The notes under the pieces are model-generated. The model did not search any database. It saw only the letters and a list, made by a program, of their open reading frames with translations, and was not told the origin of the DNA. A DNA stretch of 64,000 bases from Nocardioides panacis. GTDB lineage: Bacteria > Actinomycetota > Actinomycetes > Propionibacteriales > Nocardioidaceae. Below are positions 7,529 through 16,007 of this stretch, piece after piece. Position 1 is the first letter of the stretch. Every line of letters starts with the position of its first letter. Location: positions 1,922,001 through 1,986,000 of the forward strand of contig NZ_CP077062.1 in NCBI RefSeq assembly GCF_019039255.1. Reading direction: 5' to 3'. A program made the position numbers and the translations under genes.

Positions 7529-8226
7529 TGCAGCAACCACCCGCCGTCCACGAACAGGTCGACCCCGTTCACCGACCGGTTCCGGATCAGGAAGTCCACC
7601 GCGTCGACGATGTCGGCCATCGCGACGTTGCGACCGGTGGGGGTGCGCTCGCGCACCGCCGTCGTGGCGGCGTCCTTGCCCGCCCAGAACGGGCTGTCGC
7701 CCACGATCCCCGGGTGCAGCGCGTTGACCCGCAGGGGCGCGAGCTGCACCGCCAGCGTGCGGACCATGCCGCTGACGCCGCCGTTCACGGTCGAGACGGT
7801 GGTCGAGCCCGGGTAGGGGCGCTCCTTCGCCAGCCCGCCGAAGAGCACGATCGACCCTGCCGTCGAGAGCCGGTCCCGCAGGGCGTGCACGGTCGCGGTG
7901 TAGCCGACCAGCTTCATCGTCACGAGGTACGTCGCCGCTGCGACGTCGTACTCCCGGACGGTGTTCGCGTCGCGGGTGATCGCGGCCAGCACCAGGTGGT
8001 CGAGCGGGCCGACGTCGGCGAGCACCGCGGGCAGGTCGTCCGGTCTCGACAGGTCCACCGCGATGCCCGTCGCTCCCCCGCCCACCTCCGCGGCGACCTC
8101 GCCGGCCCGGTCGGCGTCGCGGCCGCTGAGCGTCACCGCCCAGCCCTCGCCGGCGTAGCGGCTGGCGATCTCCCGGCCGATGCCCGAGGTCCCGCCGACC
8201 ACGAGGATCCGTTGTGCGTCCGTCAT
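7525..8226 (-). CDS. SDR-fold protein lacking the catalytic Tyr/Lys
   Basis: A 233-residue short-chain dehydrogenase/reductase fold with the cofactor motif GGTSGIG at residues 11-17, an NAG-equivalent region near residue 80 (LVLAAITR) and the C-terminal NGVDLFVDGGWLL typical of the family. The active-site YxxxK is absent: the aligned stretch reads STTVSTVNGGVSG (residues 141-153), with Val and Asn where Tyr and Lys belong, and the usual Ser is also missing. It may have another activity or a binding role. Start and stop overlap neighbouring genes (ATGA, GTGA), placing it sixth in the operon. Confidence 0.88.
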   Translation of the reverse strand: MTDAQRILVVGGTSGIGREIASRYAGEGWAVTLSGRDADRAGEVAAEVGGGATGIAVDLSRPDDLPAVLADVGPLDHLVLAAITRDANTVREYDVAAATYLVTMKLVGYTATVHALRDRLSTAGSIVLFGGLAKERPYPGSTTVSTVNGGVSGMVRTLAVQLAPLRVNALHPGIVGDSPFWAGKDAATTAVRERTPTGRNVAMADIVDAVDFLIRNRSVNGVDLFVDGGWLLQ

Positions 8227-9125
8227 CCCCTCACCCTGCCTGTCGTGTCGTTCAGGTAGTCCCAGTCCCGGGCGAACCGGTAGGAGTGCCGCCGCGGCGG
8301 CTGTGGCGCCTGGGTCTCCAGCCAGCGCAGCGGTCCGTCGCCTACGTTGCGGAACCCGTGCACGGTGCCCACCCCGGCCCAGGCCACGTCGCCGGCACCG
8401 AGCAGGTGGTGCTCGCCGTCGAAGGTCGCCTCCGCCTGCCCCTCGAGGAAGTAGTAGGTCTCCTCGAACGGGTGGTCGTGCGCACCCGCGACACCGTCGG
8501 GGTCGTAGCGCACCATGAACATGGTCGACAGCTGGGCGCCGAGGTCGGAGTCCACCATCATCTTCACGGTGATGCCGCTGTAGACGAGCAGCGCGGTGCG
8601 CATGCTGGCCGAGACCGCGAGCACCTCCTGGCTCTGCCGCCCGACGTCCAGGTGGCCCGGGGTGACGGTGCCGAACCGCCGCGTGCGCGGGTCCCGTACG
8701 TCGATCGGGCGCGGGTCAGGGGTCGTCGGCAGGTCGACCAGGGTGGTGTCGTCGTCGTACCTGCTGCGCGGCACGGGCGCCTGCATCTCCGCCCAGCGCA
8801 CGGCGCGCCCCTCGTCGTTGCGCCAACGGTGCGGGACCCCGACCGGGAACAGCCCGTAGTCGCCCTCCCCCACCCGGAAGGCACCCTCGGGCGTCTCCAC
8901 GACGCCGCCGCCCGCGACCACGAAGAAGCTCTCCTCGAAGGAGTGCACGTGCGCCGGCAGCCGGCCGCCGGGGTCGAGCTCGCAGACGCCGAAGCCGGTG
9001 TGCACCGCACCGGTGTCCTCCCCGACGGGGTCCCACCGCCGGTGGCCGGACGCGCCCGCGGCCCAGCCCCGGGGCACCGCGAGCACCGCGTCACCGCCGG
9101 ACCGGACCAGGTGACCTCCCGTCAT
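8223..9125 (-). CDS. Two-cupin (bicupin) protein
   Basis: A 300-residue protein with two cupin barrels. The first has HVHSFEESFFVV near residues 59-70 and GVPHRW near 98; the second has HDHPFEETYYFLEG near residues 207-220 and VGTVHGF near 247. Both barrels keep the metal-binding H-x-H...E...H pattern. Bicupins include ureidoglycine aminohydrolase, dioxygenases and isomerases, so the reaction cannot be assigned. ATG at 9125 overlaps the amidohydrolase stop and its own stop overlaps the SDR start, so the three are co-translated. Confidence 0.85.
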   Translation of the reverse strand: MTGGHLVRSGGDAVLAVPRGWAAGASGHRRWDPVGEDTGAVHTGFGVCELDPGGRLPAHVHSFEESFFVVAGGGVVETPEGAFRVGEGDYGLFPVGVPHRWRNDEGRAVRWAEMQAPVPRSRYDDDTTLVDLPTTPDPRPIDVRDPRTRRFGTVTPGHLDVGRQSQEVLAVSASMRTALLVYSGITVKMMVDSDLGAQLSTMFMVRYDPDGVAGAHDHPFEETYYFLEGQAEATFDGEHHLLGAGDVAWAGVGTVHGFRNVGDGPLRWLETQAPQPPRRHSYRFARDWDYLNDTTGRVRG

Positions 9126-10474
9126 GCCGACTTCGCGGTCGCGACGGCGTCGAGCAGGTAGTCGCGCGAACGCTCCACCCCGCTCCGGGCGGCGTCGATG
9201 TCGGCGAGCAGCCTGCCGTCCCGCTTCCGCACGGACCCGGCGACGACCACCGTGTCCACGTTCGACACGTCCGCGCAGAGCACGACCGCGGCCACCGGGT
9301 CGACGACCGGGGCGACGTTCAGCGCGGTCGCGTCGATCAGGACCACGTCCGCCTGCTTGCCCGGGCTGAGCGTGCCCACCTTGTCCTCCAGCCCGGCGAC
9401 GTACGCCCCGTCGACCGTCGCCGCGTGCAGCATCTCCTGCGCGGTCAGCACGTCCTTGGGGACCTGCTCGTTGGGCTCGTACTTCTCCTCGTGCACGCGC
9501 GCGCGGTCGGTGCCGAAGGCGGACCGCATCTGGGTGAACATGTCGCCGGGCACCGTGGTCACCACGTCGATCGACAGGCTCGGACGCAGGCCCAGGCGGA
9601 GTGCCTTGCGCACCGGCGGCCAGCCGTGCCCCATCTGCACCTCGACCTGCGGCGCCACCGAGACGCGACCGCCGCTGTCCTTGACCAGCCGCCACTCCTC
9701 CTCGCTGAAGTGGCAGCAGTGCACGAAGGTGGTGTCCGGGCCGAGCAGGTCGTACTCGTGCAGCGTGGCGACCATGCCGAACCGGCCGGCCAGCCGGCCC
9801 ATCGCCACGTGCACGGTGAGCGGGAGGTCGAGCTCGCGGGCGAGTGCCCACTCGCTCCGCACCACCTCCTCGGTGCAGAACCCGGGACCGCGGGTGGCCA
9901 GGCCCATGGTCAGCAGGCCGTCGTCGGAGCTGAAGTAGGTGTCCCGGATCCGCCGCACGTCGTCACCCGGGATGGCGATCGTGCTGTCGAACCAGTAGTC
10001 GGCCAGCGACAGGTTCGCGCTCCCGTAGGCGTAGAGCGAACGGATCCCGGAGTCCCGGAGGGCCGAGACGGCGGCGTCCGGGTGCTCGGGGGTGTTGTTG
10101 ATGTGCGACCAGTCGACGAGCGTGGTGATGCCCGCGTTGAGGCACTCCAGCGAGCCGGCCAGGTTGCTGGCGTACACGTCCTCGGGCCGGTACACCGGCG
10201 CGAACGTGTCGAGCACCTCCACGAAGTAGTCGTCGAGCGTCGCGTTCGGGGCGCAGCCGCGGATCGCCGCCTCCCAGGTGTGCCGATGCGTGTCGACGAA
10301 CCCGGGGAGCACGATCCGCCCGGTGGCGTCCACGACCTCGGCGTCGGCGGCGATCTCGGTGTCGACGGCGACGATCTTGTCGTCCTCGATCAGCACGTCG
10401 CCACGGGGAAGGTCCCCGATGGCTGGGTCCATGCTGAGCACCGTCCCCCCGCGGATCAGCATTCGGTCTGTCAT
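9122..10474 (-). CDS. Metal-dependent amidohydrolase (ATZ/TRZ/cytosine-deaminase type)
   Basis: A 450-residue amidohydrolase-superfamily enzyme with a split beta-sandwich (MTDRMLIRGGTVLSMD at the N-terminus, GTLSPGKQADVVLID near the C-terminus) and a TIM-barrel core. Metal ligands appear as VDTHRH near residues 60-65, TVHVAMG, FVHCCHF and LSIDVV. Relatives deaminate or dechlorinate N-heterocycles such as triazines, guanine or cytosine; the substrate here is unknown. A 46-base gap separates it from the upstream E1 beta gene, and it overlaps the bicupin gene by ATGA. Confidence 0.9.
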   Translation of the reverse strand: MTDRMLIRGGTVLSMDPAIGDLPRGDVLIEDDKIVAVDTEIAADAEVVDATGRIVLPGFVDTHRHTWEAAIRGCAPNATLDDYFVEVLDTFAPVYRPEDVYASNLAGSLECLNAGITTLVDWSHINNTPEHPDAAVSALRDSGIRSLYAYGSANLSLADYWFDSTIAIPGDDVRRIRDTYFSSDDGLLTMGLATRGPGFCTEEVVRSEWALARELDLPLTVHVAMGRLAGRFGMVATLHEYDLLGPDTTFVHCCHFSEEEWRLVKDSGGRVSVAPQVEVQMGHGWPPVRKALRLGLRPSLSIDVVTTVPGDMFTQMRSAFGTDRARVHEEKYEPNEQVPKDVLTAQEMLHAATVDGAYVAGLEDKVGTLSPGKQADVVLIDATALNVAPVVDPVAAVVLCADVSNVDTVVVAGSVRKRDGRLLADIDAARSGVERSRDYLLDAVATAKSA

Positions 10475-10519
10475 GGCTGCTCCCTCTCCTCCGGCTGTGT
10501 CATCTGGGTCGAGCTGTGG

Positions 10520-11501
10520 CTAGTAGGCGGCCAGCCGCCGTACGACGTCGACCACCGACCCGACGGTGGGCAGGACCTGGTCCTCGAGGGCGTCCGCGAA
10601 GGGCAACGGCACGCACGCGGCGGCGACCCGGCGGATCGGGGCGTCGAGCAGCTCGAAGCCCTCGTCGGCGACGAGCGCGGCGACGGTCGCGCCCCAGCCG
10701 CCCTGGTAGGGGTTCTCCTCGACCGTGACCAGCCGCGAGGTCCTCGCGACCGAGGCGAGCACGGCCGACGCGTCGAGCGGGACCAGGCAGCGCAGGTCCA
10801 GCACCTCCGCGGAGACCCCCTCCTCGCGCGAGCTGCTCGGCGGCGGTGAGCGCCATCGGCACGGTGGAGGCGAGCGCGACGAGCGTGACGTCGCTGCCCT
10901 CACGCACCGTCGCCGCGCGACCGAGCTCCACCACGTGGTCGGCGGGCGCCGGCTCGCCCTTGGAGGCGAACAGTCCCTTGTGCTCGAAGACGACCACCGG
11001 GTCGTCGCTGCGGATCGCCGCCGCCATCAGCCCGACGACGTCCGCGGGGGTGCTGGGCGCGACGATCTTGACGCCGGGCACGGTCAGCACCCAGTTCTCG
11101 ACGGCCTGCGAGTGCTGCGCGCCGAAGCCGAGCCCGCCGCCGTTCGCGGTGCGGATCACCAGCGGCACGGTGACCTGCCCGCCGGTCATGTAGCGCACCT
11201 TCGGGATCTCGTTCGCCACGTAGTCCCAGCAGCAGGCGAGGAAGTCGGAGAACATGATCTCGGCGACCGGACGCAGCCCGGTCATCGCGGCGCCCAGGGC
11301 GGCACCGACGATGGCCTGCTCGGAGATCGGGGTGTCCCAGACCCGGTCCGGGCCGAACTCCCTGAACAGTCCGGTCGTGGTCTTGAAGACGCCCTCGGCG
11401 GCGCCGATGTCCTCGCCGAGGCAGACCACGGTGGGGTCGCGCCGCATCTCGCGGGCGATGCCCTCGGCGACCGCCTCGCGGTAGGTGATCACGTCCGCCA
11501 T
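10520..11501 (-). pseudogene. 2-oxoacid (acetoin/pyruvate-type) dehydrogenase E1 beta subunit, frameshifted
   Basis: From ATG 11501 the frame gives a normal E1 beta N-terminal half (MADVITYREAVAEGIAREMR, CLGEDIGAAEG, TPISEQAIVGAALGAAMTGL). It leaves frame at the C5 run 10816-10820. One base fewer gives EQLARGGVSAEVLDLRCLVP and continues to TAG at 10520 with the family's C-terminal domain (TVEENPYQGGWGATV). All other segments are intact, so a one-base overcall is more likely than gene loss. With E1 alpha it would form the thiamine-diphosphate decarboxylating component. Its start overlaps the end of E1 alpha by 13 bases. Confidence 0.85.
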
Positions 11502-12490
11502 GCCGAGCCCCCGTCGGCCCACACGTCGGTCAGCGCCTCGGCCGGGTCGGCGGCGGGCGCCTCGTCGGCCTCGCGCACCGCGTCCGCGACCGTCCGCTCC
11601 ACCCGCTCGTCCACCCGGGCGAGGTCGTCCTCCCCGACCCCGAGGGCGCCGAGCCGGGCCCGCGTGACGATCAGCGGGTCCCGCGCGAGCCACGCCTCGA
11701 CCTCGTCGGCCGGACGGTACCTGCCAGGGTCGGTGCGGCTGTGCCCGAAGTGCCGGTAGGTCCGGGCCTCCACCACCGTCGGCCCGTCCCCGGCCCGCGC
11801 CCGTCGTACGGCGTCCAGCAGCGCGGCGTGCACCACCTCGACGTCGTTGCCGTCGACGACGCTCGCCGGCATCCGGTGCGCCGCGGCCCGGTCGGCGGCG
11901 GGGTTCTCCGCGGAGGTGACCGAGGCGATCGGGGTGTACTCCATGTAGAGGTTGTTCTCGCACACGAAGACCACCGGCAGCCGCCACACCGCGGCCAGGT
12001 TCAGCGCCTCGTGGAACGCCCCGATGTTGGTCGCGCCGTCCCCGAAGAACGCCACGGCGACCTGGTGCGTGCCCCGCACCCGGGCCGACCAGGCCGCCCC
12101 GACCGCCATCGGCAGGTGCGCCCCGACGATCGCGTAGGACCCCAGCATCCCGGCCGCGGACTTGGTCAGGTGCATGCTGCCGCCCTTGGCCTTGCACAGG
12201 CCGGTCGCCTTGCTCATCAGCTCGGCCAGGCACTCCGCGGGTGACGCGCCGCGGGCCATCGCGTGGTGGTGACCCCGGTAGGTGGCGAACACGTAGTCGT
12301 CCGGTGCGAGCGCGGCGCTCGCACCGACCGCGACCGCCTCCTGGCCGGATGCCAGGTGCGTGGTGCCCTTGACCTTGCCGGCCATGAACAGGTCGAACGC
12401 GGCCTTCTCGGTGCGCCGGATCACCGCCATCTGCTCGTACAGGCCGAGCAGGGCCGCGGCGTCGAGCCGCTCGCTCGTGTCGACGGTCAT
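11489..12490 (-). CDS. 2-oxoacid (acetoin/pyruvate-type) dehydrogenase E1 alpha subunit
   Basis: A 333-residue thiamine-diphosphate-dependent subunit of the PDH/BCKDH/AcoA family. The cofactor motif GDGATNIGAFHEALN starts near residue 150 and ends in CENNLYMEYT about 30 residues later; GKVKGTTHLASGQEAV and YRHFGHSRTDPG are family landmarks. It pairs with E1 beta downstream. No lipoyl E2 or flavoprotein E3 gene lies in the operon, so electrons must go elsewhere, the missing parts must be supplied in trans, or the pair acts as a non-oxidative thiamine enzyme. ATG at 12490 overlaps the M24 stop. Confidence 0.92.
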   Translation of the reverse strand: MTVDTSERLDAAALLGLYEQMAVIRRTEKAAFDLFMAGKVKGTTHLASGQEAVAVGASAALAPDDYVFATYRGHHHAMARGASPAECLAELMSKATGLCKAKGGSMHLTKSAAGMLGSYAIVGAHLPMAVGAAWSARVRGTHQVAVAFFGDGATNIGAFHEALNLAAVWRLPVVFVCENNLYMEYTPIASVTSAENPAADRAAAHRMPASVVDGNDVEVVHAALLDAVRRARAGDGPTVVEARTYRHFGHSRTDPGRYRPADEVEAWLARDPLIVTRARLGALGVGEDDLARVDERVERTVADAVREADEAPAADPAEALTDVWADGGSAWRT

Positions 12491-13809
12491 GCCCCCTCCT
12501 CACCCCGCCCGGCCGCCGTGTTCAGGTGCGACTGCGCGTCGCGCAGCGTGTCCAGCTCGCCGCCCACCGTCCAGTACTTCCGCCCGGCGACCAGCAGGTC
12601 CTCGGCGGGGAACTTGGTGATCACCTCGCAGCCGTCCGCGGTGACCACCACCTCTTCCTCGATGCGGGCGGCGCCCCAGCCGTCGGCCGAGGGCCAGTAG
12701 GTCTCGAGCGCGAACACCATCCCCTCCTCGAGGACCTCGGGGTGCTCGAGCGAGACCAGCCGCGAGAAGATCGGCTTCTCCCAGATGGACAGCCCGACGC
12801 CGTGGCCGTACTGCAGCGCGAACGCCGCCTCCTCGTCCGAGAAGCCGAACTCCGGCGCCGTCGGCCACAGCGACACGACGTCGGCCGTGGTGACGCCCGG
12901 CCTCACCAGCGCGATCGCCCGGTCCATGTACTCCCGGCAGCGCACGTAGGCGTCGCGCTGCGCGGGTGAGGCGCTGCCCACCGCGAACGTGCGGTAGTAG
13001 CAGGTCCGGTAGCCCAGGTGGCTGTGCAGGATGTCGAAGAACGCCGGGTCGCCGGGTCGGACGACCCGGTCGGAGTACACGTGCGGGTGCGGCGCGCAGC
13101 GTTCCCCCGAGATGGCGTTGACCCCCTCGACGTACTCGCTGCCGAGGTCGTAGAGCACCTTCGCGACCAGCCCGACGCACTCGTTCTCCCGCACGCCCGG
13201 CCGCAGGAACGCGTAGAGCTCGTCGTACGCCGCGTCGACCATCGCGCACGCCTGGGTCAGCAGCGCGATCTCGTCGGGGGTCTTGATCCGGCGGGCCTCC
13301 AGGAAGACCTGCTGCCCGTCCACCACGTCGAGGCCCGCGGCCCGCAGCGCGGCCAGCACCGGCATCTCGACCACGTCGACGCCGACCGGCTCGCCCTCGA
13401 GCCCGTGCCCGCGCAGCACCGTGACGATCTTCCGGGCGACGTCCTCGGCGATCGGGGCGTCCGGGTGGAAGGCCCCGCGCAGGGTGGAGATCCCCGCCCG
13501 GGCCCGGTCCGTGCCGTCCAGCCAGGGGTTGAAGAGCTGGTGGTGCCGGGCGGCCGAGCCGAAGTCCCACACGACCGGGTCGCCCCCGCGAGGCAGCAGC
13601 GCGAACCGGATCAGCTTGTCCATCGCCCAGGTCCCGATGTGGGTCGAGGTCATGTAGCGGATGTTCGCGAAGTCGAAGGTGAGCAGCGAACCCAGCGAGG
13701 AGCTCTCCAGGGAGCGGTGCAGCCGCACCAGCCGCGCCCGGCGCAGCCGGTCCAGGTCGACACGCTGCTCCCAGTCCACGGCGTTCGGACCATACGTGCG
13801 GATGCTCAC
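12487..13809 (-). CDS. M24 (creatinase/aminopeptidase P-fold) hydrolase with altered metal site
   Basis: A 440-residue pita-bread protein with an N-terminal creatinase domain (about residues 25-170) and a C-terminal M24 domain. Expected ligands are Asp259 (FFDILHSH), His336 (YGHGVGL), Glu369 (ALETYW) and a Glu near 384 (ARIEEEV). The second Asp of the standard site is replaced by Cys270 (YRTCYYRTF). Creatinases, prolidases and the DMSP lyase DddP share this fold, so a lyase or amidinohydrolase role is as possible as peptidase. It is the first gene of the seven-gene operon, divergent from an XRE-cupin regulator. Confidence 0.85.
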   Translation of the reverse strand: MSIRTYGPNAVDWEQRVDLDRLRRARLVRLHRSLESSSLGSLLTFDFANIRYMTSTHIGTWAMDKLIRFALLPRGGDPVVWDFGSAARHHQLFNPWLDGTDRARAGISTLRGAFHPDAPIAEDVARKIVTVLRGHGLEGEPVGVDVVEMPVLAALRAAGLDVVDGQQVFLEARRIKTPDEIALLTQACAMVDAAYDELYAFLRPGVRENECVGLVAKVLYDLGSEYVEGVNAISGERCAPHPHVYSDRVVRPGDPAFFDILHSHLGYRTCYYRTFAVGSASPAQRDAYVRCREYMDRAIALVRPGVTTADVVSLWPTAPEFGFSDEEAAFALQYGHGVGLSIWEKPIFSRLVSLEHPEVLEEGMVFALETYWPSADGWGAARIEEEVVVTADGCEVITKFPAEDLLVAGRKYWTVGGELDTLRDAQSHLNTAAGRGEEGA

Positions 13810-13871
13810 GGCTGCACCTCCACGACCTGCCAGGGCGGCGCACGGGGCCCGAGGCGTGCAGGTGAGCGGAG

Positions 13872-13908
13872 CACGGGGTGACCCCGTGAGGAAGTGACGT
13901 GGTCACGT
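13872..13908. promoter_or_regulatory. Two inverted repeats between the M24 operon and its regulator
   Basis: CACGGGG-TGA-CCCCGTG (13872-13888) and ACGTG-GT-CACGT (13897-13908) are perfect palindromes about 60-100 bases upstream of the M24 start and 70-100 upstream of the XRE gene. They are the best candidates in this gap for operators of the XRE-cupin regulator. The assignment rests on symmetry and position. Confidence 0.5.
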
Positions 13909-13976
13909 GTGTTCAGCATCACTTACCATCAGTACAACCCAGGTGGACGTGCTCGTCAACGGGTGAGGAGCAGCCG

Positions 13977-14597
13977 GTGAAGCCGCACGACATGCCGCCG
14001 ATCGGGGCCCGGATCCGTGCCCGGCGAGCGGGCCGGGGCTTGACCCTGCGCGGGCTCGCGCGCGAGATCGGTGTCTCCGCGAGCCTGATCTCCCAGATCG
14101 AGACCGACAAGGCGCAGCCCTCCGTGAGCACGCTGTACGCCATCTCCTCCGCGCTCGGCGTCGGGGTCGAGGACCTGATGACGATGGCCGGGGACGGACA
14201 CCCCCAGGGCGGCACCGGTCCCGAGGACGCCGAGTCGTCCGTCGTACGACGGGTGGGGCCGGTGGTGACGCCCGAGGACCGCGAGTCGATCACCTTGGAC
14301 TCGGGGGTCTCCTGGCAGCTGCTGGGCCAGGTGCCCGGCGTGCCCGTCGAGTTCCTGCTGGTCACCTACGCACCAGGCGGCGCGTCGTCGTCGACCGGGC
14401 TGCTGATGCGGCACACCGGCACCGAGTACGGCTACCTGCTCCACGGCGAGCTGGTGCTCACCCTCGGGTTCGAGGAGCGGCGGCTGGCACCGGGCGACGC
14501 CGTCTGCTTCGAGTCCGCGACGCCGCACGCCTACCGCAACGAGGGCGATCAGCCGGCTGTCGGCGTCTGGTTCGTCCGCGAGGGCGGGACAGGCTGA
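13977..14597 (+). CDS. XRE-family regulator with C-terminal cupin sensor domain
   Basis: A 206-residue regulator with an XRE helix-turn-helix at about residues 10-65 ([20 protein letters not shown], then [12 protein letters not shown]) and a cupin_2 domain at about 130-200 ([33 protein letters not shown]). This type commonly senses a small molecule and controls an adjacent catabolic operon. GTG at 13977 is preceded by GAGGAG at six bases. It is divergent from the M24/E1/amidohydrolase operon, which is probably its target. Confidence 0.9.
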   Translation: MKPHDMPPIGARIRARRAGRGLTLRGLAREIGVSASLISQIETDKAQPSVSTLYAISSALGVGVEDLMTMAGDGHPQGGTGPEDAESSVVRRVGPVVTPEDRESITLDSGVSWQLLGQVPGVPVEFLLVTYAPGGASSSTGLLMRHTGTEYGYLLHGELVLTLGFEERRLAPGDAVCFESATPHAYRNEGDQPAVGVWFVREGGTG

Positions 14598-14734
14598 GCC
14601 CCCAGCCGCCGCCCGTTCAGCAGGCGAGAGTGTCCGCGCGGCGGTCGATGCCCTGGAGCTGGAGCACGGGGGCGCTGACAGCGACCGACCAAACCGGACG
14701 CGATCCGTCCGGGAACGGACCTATCGTTCCGGTC

Positions 14735-15094
14735 ATGGCTATCGCACGATTCCCGGTCGTCGTCCTCGACTGCCCGGACCCCCAGATCCTGGCCGAGTTC
14801 TACGGCGCCCTGCTCGACTGGAAGGTCGAGCAGAGCGGAGACGACTGGTGCACCCTCCGCGCCGAGTACGGCGACTCGCTGTGCTTCCAGAAGGTCGAGC
14901 GCTTCACACCACCACGGTGGCCCGGCCAGGACGTTCCGCAGCAGATGCACCTCGACGTCGTGGTCGACGACCTCGACCTCGCGGAGACAGCGGTGCTCGA
15001 GCTTGGCGCGACCAAGCACGAGCACCAGCCGGGGACGACGTTCCGAGTCTTCCTCGACCCCGCGGGCCATCCGTTCTGCCTCTGCTCGAACTGA
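14735..15094 (+). CDS. VOC-superfamily (glyoxalase-like) protein
   Basis: A 119-residue single-domain VOC protein with two beta-alpha-beta-beta-beta modules (MAIARFPVVVLDCPDPQILA, AEFYGALLDWKV, then MHLDVVVDDLDLAE and VFLDPAGHPFCLC). ATG at 14735 is chosen because the fold begins there. Members include metal-dependent dioxygenases, antibiotic-binding proteins and glyoxalases; no substrate can be assigned. It appears to be a stand-alone gene. Confidence 0.85.
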   Translation: MAIARFPVVVLDCPDPQILAEFYGALLDWKVEQSGDDWCTLRAEYGDSLCFQKVERFTPPRWPGQDVPQQMHLDVVVDDLDLAETAVLELGATKHEHQPGTTFRVFLDPAGHPFCLCSN

Positions 15095-15179
15095 GGCGAC
15101 CCGGGCCACCGGTGGTCGTACCCGGCGATCGGGAGCAAGATGAGGTCACCGGACGCGCCAGGGGTGAGGGAGCGGTGAG

Positions 15180-15662
15180 ATGTCCGAAGACACGATGGTC
15201 CACAGCGTCGAGGCGGCGCTGCACTCTCTCGGGGTCCAGGAGCAGGTGACCGCGGCCGGTCAGTTCCAGCCCCGCGGTCACACGGGCAGCATGTTCGCCG
15301 GCGGCATGATCGGCGACAGCCTGGCAGGCGCGCTCGGCAGCCCGGCGGACTCCGTGGCGACCGTCGGCGGCGCGCTGGCCGGGGCTCGGATGCACGACGC
15401 CGCCAGCGGGCTGCCGACGAGCATGCTGGTCGCCGTCACCGCCACCCATGTGTACGGGTTCGCTGCGGCGCACCGCAGCAGTCCCGTCGGTGCGCTGGTG
15501 TTCGGGATGCCTCGGGACCGCATCGAGGTGAAGGTGCACCAGCGGGTGAACGTACGGGTCCTGGAGCTGGTCGACGGCTCCACCGGCTCGGCCATCCAGC
15601 TCGAGGGCAACCGGATCCCGCTCACGCACAGCAAGGACGTCATCGACGCCCTCCGCGAGTGA
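15180..15662 (+). CDS. Conserved-looking hypothetical protein
   Basis: A 160-residue protein with no recognised motif. Residues 30-75 are rich in Gly, Ala and Ser (GSMFAGGMIGDSLAGALGS) and may pack like a short membrane or lid segment; the C-terminal half looks like a beta-rich domain (VAVTATHVYGFAA, RIEVKVHQRVNVRVLELVDG). ATG starts 20 bases after a GGAGCGG-type site. Codon usage matches neighbours. No function is proposed. Confidence 0.7.
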   Translation: MSEDTMVHSVEAALHSLGVQEQVTAAGQFQPRGHTGSMFAGGMIGDSLAGALGSPADSVATVGGALAGARMHDAASGLPTSMLVAVTATHVYGFAAAHRSSPVGALVFGMPRDRIEVKVHQRVNVRVLELVDGSTGSAIQLEGNRIPLTHSKDVIDALRE

Positions 15663-15700
15663 GCGGAGCGGCGCGGTTCGGTCCGGCGAGGGTTCGAGCG

Positions 15701-15913
15701 CTAGCGACGCCCGGCAGCGAAGTAGGCGATCGGCCCGAGGGGCTGGACGACGAAGGAGAGCATCCAGGCCGCCTTCGGCCCGCGGACCTCGTCACTGCGT
15801 CTGCTCGCAAGATCGCGCAAGGCCGCCAGCGTCATCGCCGCCTCGAGAGTCCCACCCACGACGACGGCACGCTTCTGCGTCGTGCTGAGGTCCGACCACG
15901 TCCGCTTCGCCAT
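15701..15913 (-). CDS. Small two-helix membrane protein, PLDc_N-like
   Basis: A 70-residue protein with two predicted membrane helices (VVVGGTLEAAMTLAALRDL and WMLSFVVQPLGPIAYFAAGRR). The second matches the 'PLDc_N' motif common to short actinobacterial membrane proteins, where W-x-hydrophobic-QPxGPIxYF is followed by GRR. There is no phospholipase domain; the name comes only from the shared N-terminal helix. ATG at 15913 is convergent with the gene at 15180. Confidence 0.75.
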   Translation of the reverse strand: MAKRTWSDLSTTQKRAVVVGGTLEAAMTLAALRDLASRRSDEVRGPKAAWMLSFVVQPLGPIAYFAAGRR

Positions 15914-16007
15914 GGCCTCAGGTTAGCCGCGGCTCCGATGAGTTCGGCACTCGCCGACGGTCGACCCCGTGTGACGGCACGACGGACCCGACACGAAGGA
16001 GCACGTG

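Noticed and set aside
10520-12490. Calling the E1 pair pyruvate or acetoin dehydrogenase
   Set aside because: The subunits fit the family, but without E2, E3 or acetoin genes nearby the substrate cannot be assigned.
15690-15720. GGTTCGAG resembling a tRNA T-loop
   Set aside because: No acceptor stem, anticodon arm or CCA-proximal pairing surrounds it.
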